This document shows positions 62,101 to 64,000 of a DNA stretch of 64,000 nt, one piece after another (position 1 is the stretch's first letter; every line of letters starts with the position of its first letter). This DNA is from Bacillota bacterium (GTDB lineage Bacteria; Bacillota; Clostridia; Acetivibrionales; DSM-1351). The notes beneath the pieces were generated by a model, which was not told where the DNA came from, searched no databases, and saw nothing but the letters and a program-made list of their open reading frames with translations. The position numbers and the translations under genes were made by a program. Location: contig JAEXFI010000046.1 in the NCBI GenBank assembly GCA_023400235.1, positions 13,431 to 77,430 on the forward strand. The letters are read 5' to 3'.

Positions 62101-63551
62101 ACACTTCTGCCCAGACGGTGACACTCTCCTGTGCTACCAGCGGAGCAGCCATATACTATACCACAGACGGCAGTGCACCAACCACGGCAAGTGCAGTATA
62201 CACTACTCCCATAACTGTTAATGCCAGCATGACCATTAAGACGGTTGCTGTGATGGAGGGCATGGAGGACAGTGACGTTGCGGCCTTCAGTTATACCATA
62301 AACATTAGCTCGGGAGGCGGTGTAACACCAGGAGGGCAAACTGGAGGAGGAAGCACCGTTGAACAGACTGTTATTACAGTGAACCCTGAAGGGAGTGCAG
62401 TTATTAAGGCACCTTCCACGGTCATAAACGGTGCGGTGGTAAATCAAGTTTCCGAAAGTGATTTTGACAAGGCTTTGTTAAAGGCTGTCAAGGCTTCTGA
62501 CAATACAAAAACCGTAATAATAGAAATAAAGGAAGAGCCAAACTCCTTAAAGTATGTTCAAAAGCTTCCTGTAAGCAAGGTTGTATCCGAAAAGCCTGAT
62601 AACAATATAAAGCTGGTTACTCCTATTGCTGAATTAACAGTTCCTTCAAACATGATAAAAATGTCAGATGCAAAAGATTCAAAGACACTTGAAATTGTTT
62701 TTGAACCGGTGAAAAACAGTCAGCTGGATAAAAAGGTACAGAACATCATAGGTAACAGGCCCGTAGTAAACCTGTACATGGCCATGGATGGCAGAAATGT
62801 TGAATGGAACAATCCGCTGGCTCCCATAAAGGTAGCAGTGAAATATGCTCCTGGTGCCATGGAACTGGAAAATCTGGACAGGATAGTTGTTTACTACATT
62901 GACGGAAATAATAATATCATTACCGTTCCCGACGGAAGGTATGATAAGCAAACAGGCATGGTGACATTTACAACCACTCATTTCAGCAAGTATGCAATTG
63001 GATACTCTGATAAGTCATTCAGGGATGTGGCCGACAACAAATGGTACAGTGCTGCAATCGGTATGCTTACAGCAAAAGGTATAGTTGATGGAACCTCGGA
63101 AGACGAGTTCTCACCAAATCTGTCAATTACAAGAGAAGAGGGTATTGCTTGGCTGGTAAGAACACTGGGCTTGAACTCCGAGGCAGGCAGCAGCTTTGAT
63201 GATACCAGTGACAGCAGGTATGAAAAAGAAATAAATATAGCAAAAGCCCTTGGTATAACCAGCGGAACAGGTAATAACAGGTTCGCACCCAAGGAAAATA
63301 TCACCAGACAGGATTTAATGATAATGATTGTTAAGGCACTGGATATAGCACATAAGGGATTGGAAAAGGGTACAAAGCAGGATATTGCCAAATTTAAGGA
63401 TGTATCTAAAGTTTCCGGCTATGCATTGGAAAGTGTGGCTACCCTGGTTAAAAGCGGACTAATATCAGGTTCTGACAACAGTATCAACCCGAAGAAAAAC
63501 ATAACCAGAGCTGAAATATCCGCCATACTGTACAAATTATATGGCAAGTAA
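59154..63551 (+). CDS. Cell-surface GH76 alpha-mannanase-like protein with three CBM-type repeats and SLH anchor
   Basis: This 1,465-residue protein has a signal peptide (1-~31). The GH76-like catalytic domain spans ~33-390, with the catalytic Asp pair 239-240 in RYWDDNLYTYNAG, the family segment WTDDYSWQAQFSMSAYAA and TFGGGMWRER. Three ~130-residue carbohydrate-binding-like repeats start near 395, 587 and 778, each beginning KVEAE or KIEAE, followed by FIVAR-like helices. A chitobiase/FN3-like domain spans ~970-1050. Three SLH repeats (~1288-1465) include FRDVADNKWYSAAIGML and ITRAEISAILYKLYG. GH76 enzymes act on alpha-1,6-mannan. It likely degrades an extracellular polymer while bound to the wall. 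Confidence 0.9.
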   Translation: MLKKKGFFRLLAGLLAVCILSLSLPAPTMAAYSFNQSDIERGMTAFLNKHYRSGDIHTSHFWEAAYSRELLYAYYELTGKNLDKISETWYWFEQDHAVNRFGNEHCWISSDGDWTDDYSWQAQFSMSAYAATGDQHILDQAKWHFDYLYSNNTDDTFGGGMWRERGVRDQKDIPTNGFAIVAAQLAKYYPDEKIHNNLTGTDMTYQEIAADLYGWMKESFMREDGGIENSFTTEGRYWDDNLYTYNAGIFIELAAYLYDLTKDESYLADARKATDFAKAHFTTGADQIVVYEDDVGGGGLYRPDPTNSYEVVFRGILMRGVYKLITLGGQTQYIDWLTKNAQAAYNNRSGDDLTAPNWNTPYDGTAVRPTANATGLTLMCYSMLVSQPSRLAGKVEAESGVKYGTAYKQADHAASGGYITGSIDHEGAAVEFSNCAETQKLAVAYCSGLDDSKLSLYINDVYSQDLNFENTGGWDGAYTEKIFDVSIPEGATIKIQYDDGCGAANIDYIRLISDVEADKSTLAESINSAMELSQNDYIPASWALLQPAIDAALEVYNKADALQAEVDSAVVALKAVVDGMETVRYVGKVEAEKGKMYGTAYKQADSGASEGFMVGSIDHVGSAFELKNCAASTKLIVAYASGLDNPKLSLYIDGVHNQDLTFTKTGGWGGNFAQKSFDVAIREGATIKFQYDSGDFAANIDYIGLTSTDTSALAEKINEARALVQQAYTKESWETLQAAITTASGIIASIPTQEETDTAVSDLQSVIDGLQPYPVNYSGKIEAEIGTMYGTTYKQADQAASGGFIAGSIDHAGSAFELINCAAAKSLIVGYASGKSNPKLSLYINGVDTQDLTFTNTGGWNGAGRYAEKTFEVDIPTGASIKFQFDSGDAAANIDYVIIPADKTGLAQKVGEAQGLTEEEYTAESWAILQSALSSAVSVNSNKGATQEEANAALGTLNAAIAGLHIRPLQVPAPTAAPAGGTYTSAQTVTLSCATSGAAIYYTTDGSAPTTASAVYTTPITVNASMTIKTVAVMEGMEDSDVAAFSYTINISSGGGVTPGGQTGGGSTVEQTVITVNPEGSAVIKAPSTVINGAVVNQVSESDFDKALLKAVKASDNTKTVIIEIKEEPNSLKYVQKLPVSKVVSEKPDNNIKLVTPIAELTVPSNMIKMSDAKDSKTLEIVFEPVKNSQLDKKVQNIIGNRPVVNLYMAMDGRNVEWNNPLAPIKVAVKYAPGAMELENLDRIVVYYIDGNNNIITVPDGRYDKQTGMVTFTTTHFSKYAIGYSDKSFRDVADNKWYSAAIGMLTAKGIVDGTSEDEFSPNLSITREEGIAWLVRTLGLNSEAGSSFDDTSDSRYEKEINIAKALGITSGTGNNRFAPKENITRQDLMIMIVKALDIAHKGLEKGTKQDIAKFKDVSKVSGYALESVATLVKSGLISGSDNSINPKKNITRAEISAILYKLYGK
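60330..61860 (+). repeat. Three ~580-bp tandem coding repeats in GH76 protein
   Basis: Units of carbohydrate-binding domain plus FIVAR helices begin near 60337, 60912 and 61485. Shared stretches include TAYKQAD (third copy TTYKQAD), GSIDH, LSLYI and NTGGW or KTGGW. This is in-frame internal duplication, with the copies diverged by many substitutions. Confidence 0.85.
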
Positions 63552-63592
63552 GCCAGGCAGCAAAATATTTAAAATAGAATAGTAGTATAAAG

Positions 63593-63634
63593 AAAAAGGT
63601 CTGATTCCAACGGCGTTGGAATTGGGCCTTTTTC
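63593..63634 (+). terminator. Terminator of the GH76 gene
   Basis: A 19-position stem with three wobbles (AAAAAGGTCTGATTCCAAC with GTTGGAATTGGGCCTTTTT) has a three-base loop and terminal T's. Confidence 0.88.
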
Positions 63635-63873
63635 TGCAGTTTGCCGTGTGTCCGTCAAAGCCGGGTTGTACCGGCATTTGCCGCTGCAACTGCTTTTGGC
63701 AATTTGCATGTGAATTCTGGAGTATTTTTCTGGTACTTAAATAAGATTTATCCTGTTTGTGAATAAACTGTAAACACATGGTAAATATATATGCATTTTG
63801 ATAGAATTGAAAATTGATTCAATTATAATTATAAATATTAGCAAAAAGTAAGATATAGGATGTATGTGGGTGG

Positions 63874-64000
63874 GAGGACTAGATTGAAAGATACATGTTG
63901 TGTATCAAAGTGACTTTCAAGCAGCGAAAGCCACTGCGTGCCTTTCATTACTATTTGTGTACGCGCCATGCGCGTAGATGCGAGGTTAGCGTGAAAGATA
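63874..64000 (+). repeat. Hairpin-forming dispersed repeat, copy 2 and start of a third
   Basis: 63874-63954 matches the reverse complement of 17646-17723: the shared core is GCGAAAGCCACTGCGT, and flanking GATACATG, CTTTC and CATTACT agree with changes. The stems TGAAAG/CTTTCA, GATACA/TGTATC and CTTTC/GAAAG are kept. A short palindrome ACGCGCCATGCGCGT (63961-63975) follows. GAGGTTAGCGTGAAAGATA (63982-64000) looks like the start of another tandem copy cut by the window end. Confidence 0.75.

Overview
The window looks like a chromosomal segment of a low-to-mid GC, Gram-positive, spore-forming anaerobe of the cellulolytic Clostridium group (Ruminiclostridium/Hungateiclostridium-like; this is an inference). 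The pointers are AdhE under Rex-type operators, the [FeFe]-hydrogenase maturase HydE, SpoIIID, a serS T-box, SLH surface proteins and secreted GH43 and GH76 enzymes. No rRNA, tRNA or CRISPR was seen.

Bases 1-30,350 are ordinary core genome. In order: the 3' end of a nucleoid-associated protein gene, an LTA-synthase-like protein, a CapA-like protein, deoB, a cobalamin-riboswitch operon (btuF-btuC-btuD-cobU-cobS), an HPr-like protein, adhE with two Rex-type operators, a second Fe-alcohol dehydrogenase, a candidate structured RNA, a YjdF-like membrane protein, a GntR regulator facing eda-kdgK, hydE, a GH43 galactanase-like enzyme, split coaB/coaC behind a cluster of dyad boxes, cysK, a PatB-type C-S lyase, an HD protein, a DUF362 ferredoxin-like protein and T-box-serS.

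Bases 30,769-48,200 are the most interesting part. An AT-rich element of about 17.4 kb interrupts the sporulation regulator gene spoIIID. The 5' part (36 codons before the core) lies at 30,661 and the 3' part at 48,194. Both junctions carry the same 7-bp core GTACACA, and joining them restores an in-frame 82-codon SpoIIID. A large serine recombinase gene abuts the right end, so the arrangement is like the skin element of sigK. Unusually, the element also carries its own intact, diverged spoIIID directly after the left junction. Its TTG start overlaps the stop codon of the interrupted host frame, so it may supply SpoIIID while the element is integrated. The element also carries a nuclease/methyltransferase (probable restriction-modification) cassette, a rolling-circle Rep-like protein, a second serine recombinase, an XRE regulator with a dyad operator, an SLH surface protein and several unknown genes.

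Bases 48,390-63,551 form a carbohydrate-use locus: AraC regulator, DUF3237 protein, two sugar ABC permeases, a YesM/YesN-type two-component system, a sugar-binding lipoprotein, a GH13 alpha-glucosidase and a 1,465-residue SLH-anchored GH76 protein with three carbohydrate-binding-like repeats. The natural reading is a cell-surface alpha-glycan (possibly alpha-mannan) depolymerising and uptake system. The last 130 bases hold a hairpin repeat that also occurs, inverted, at about 17,650.
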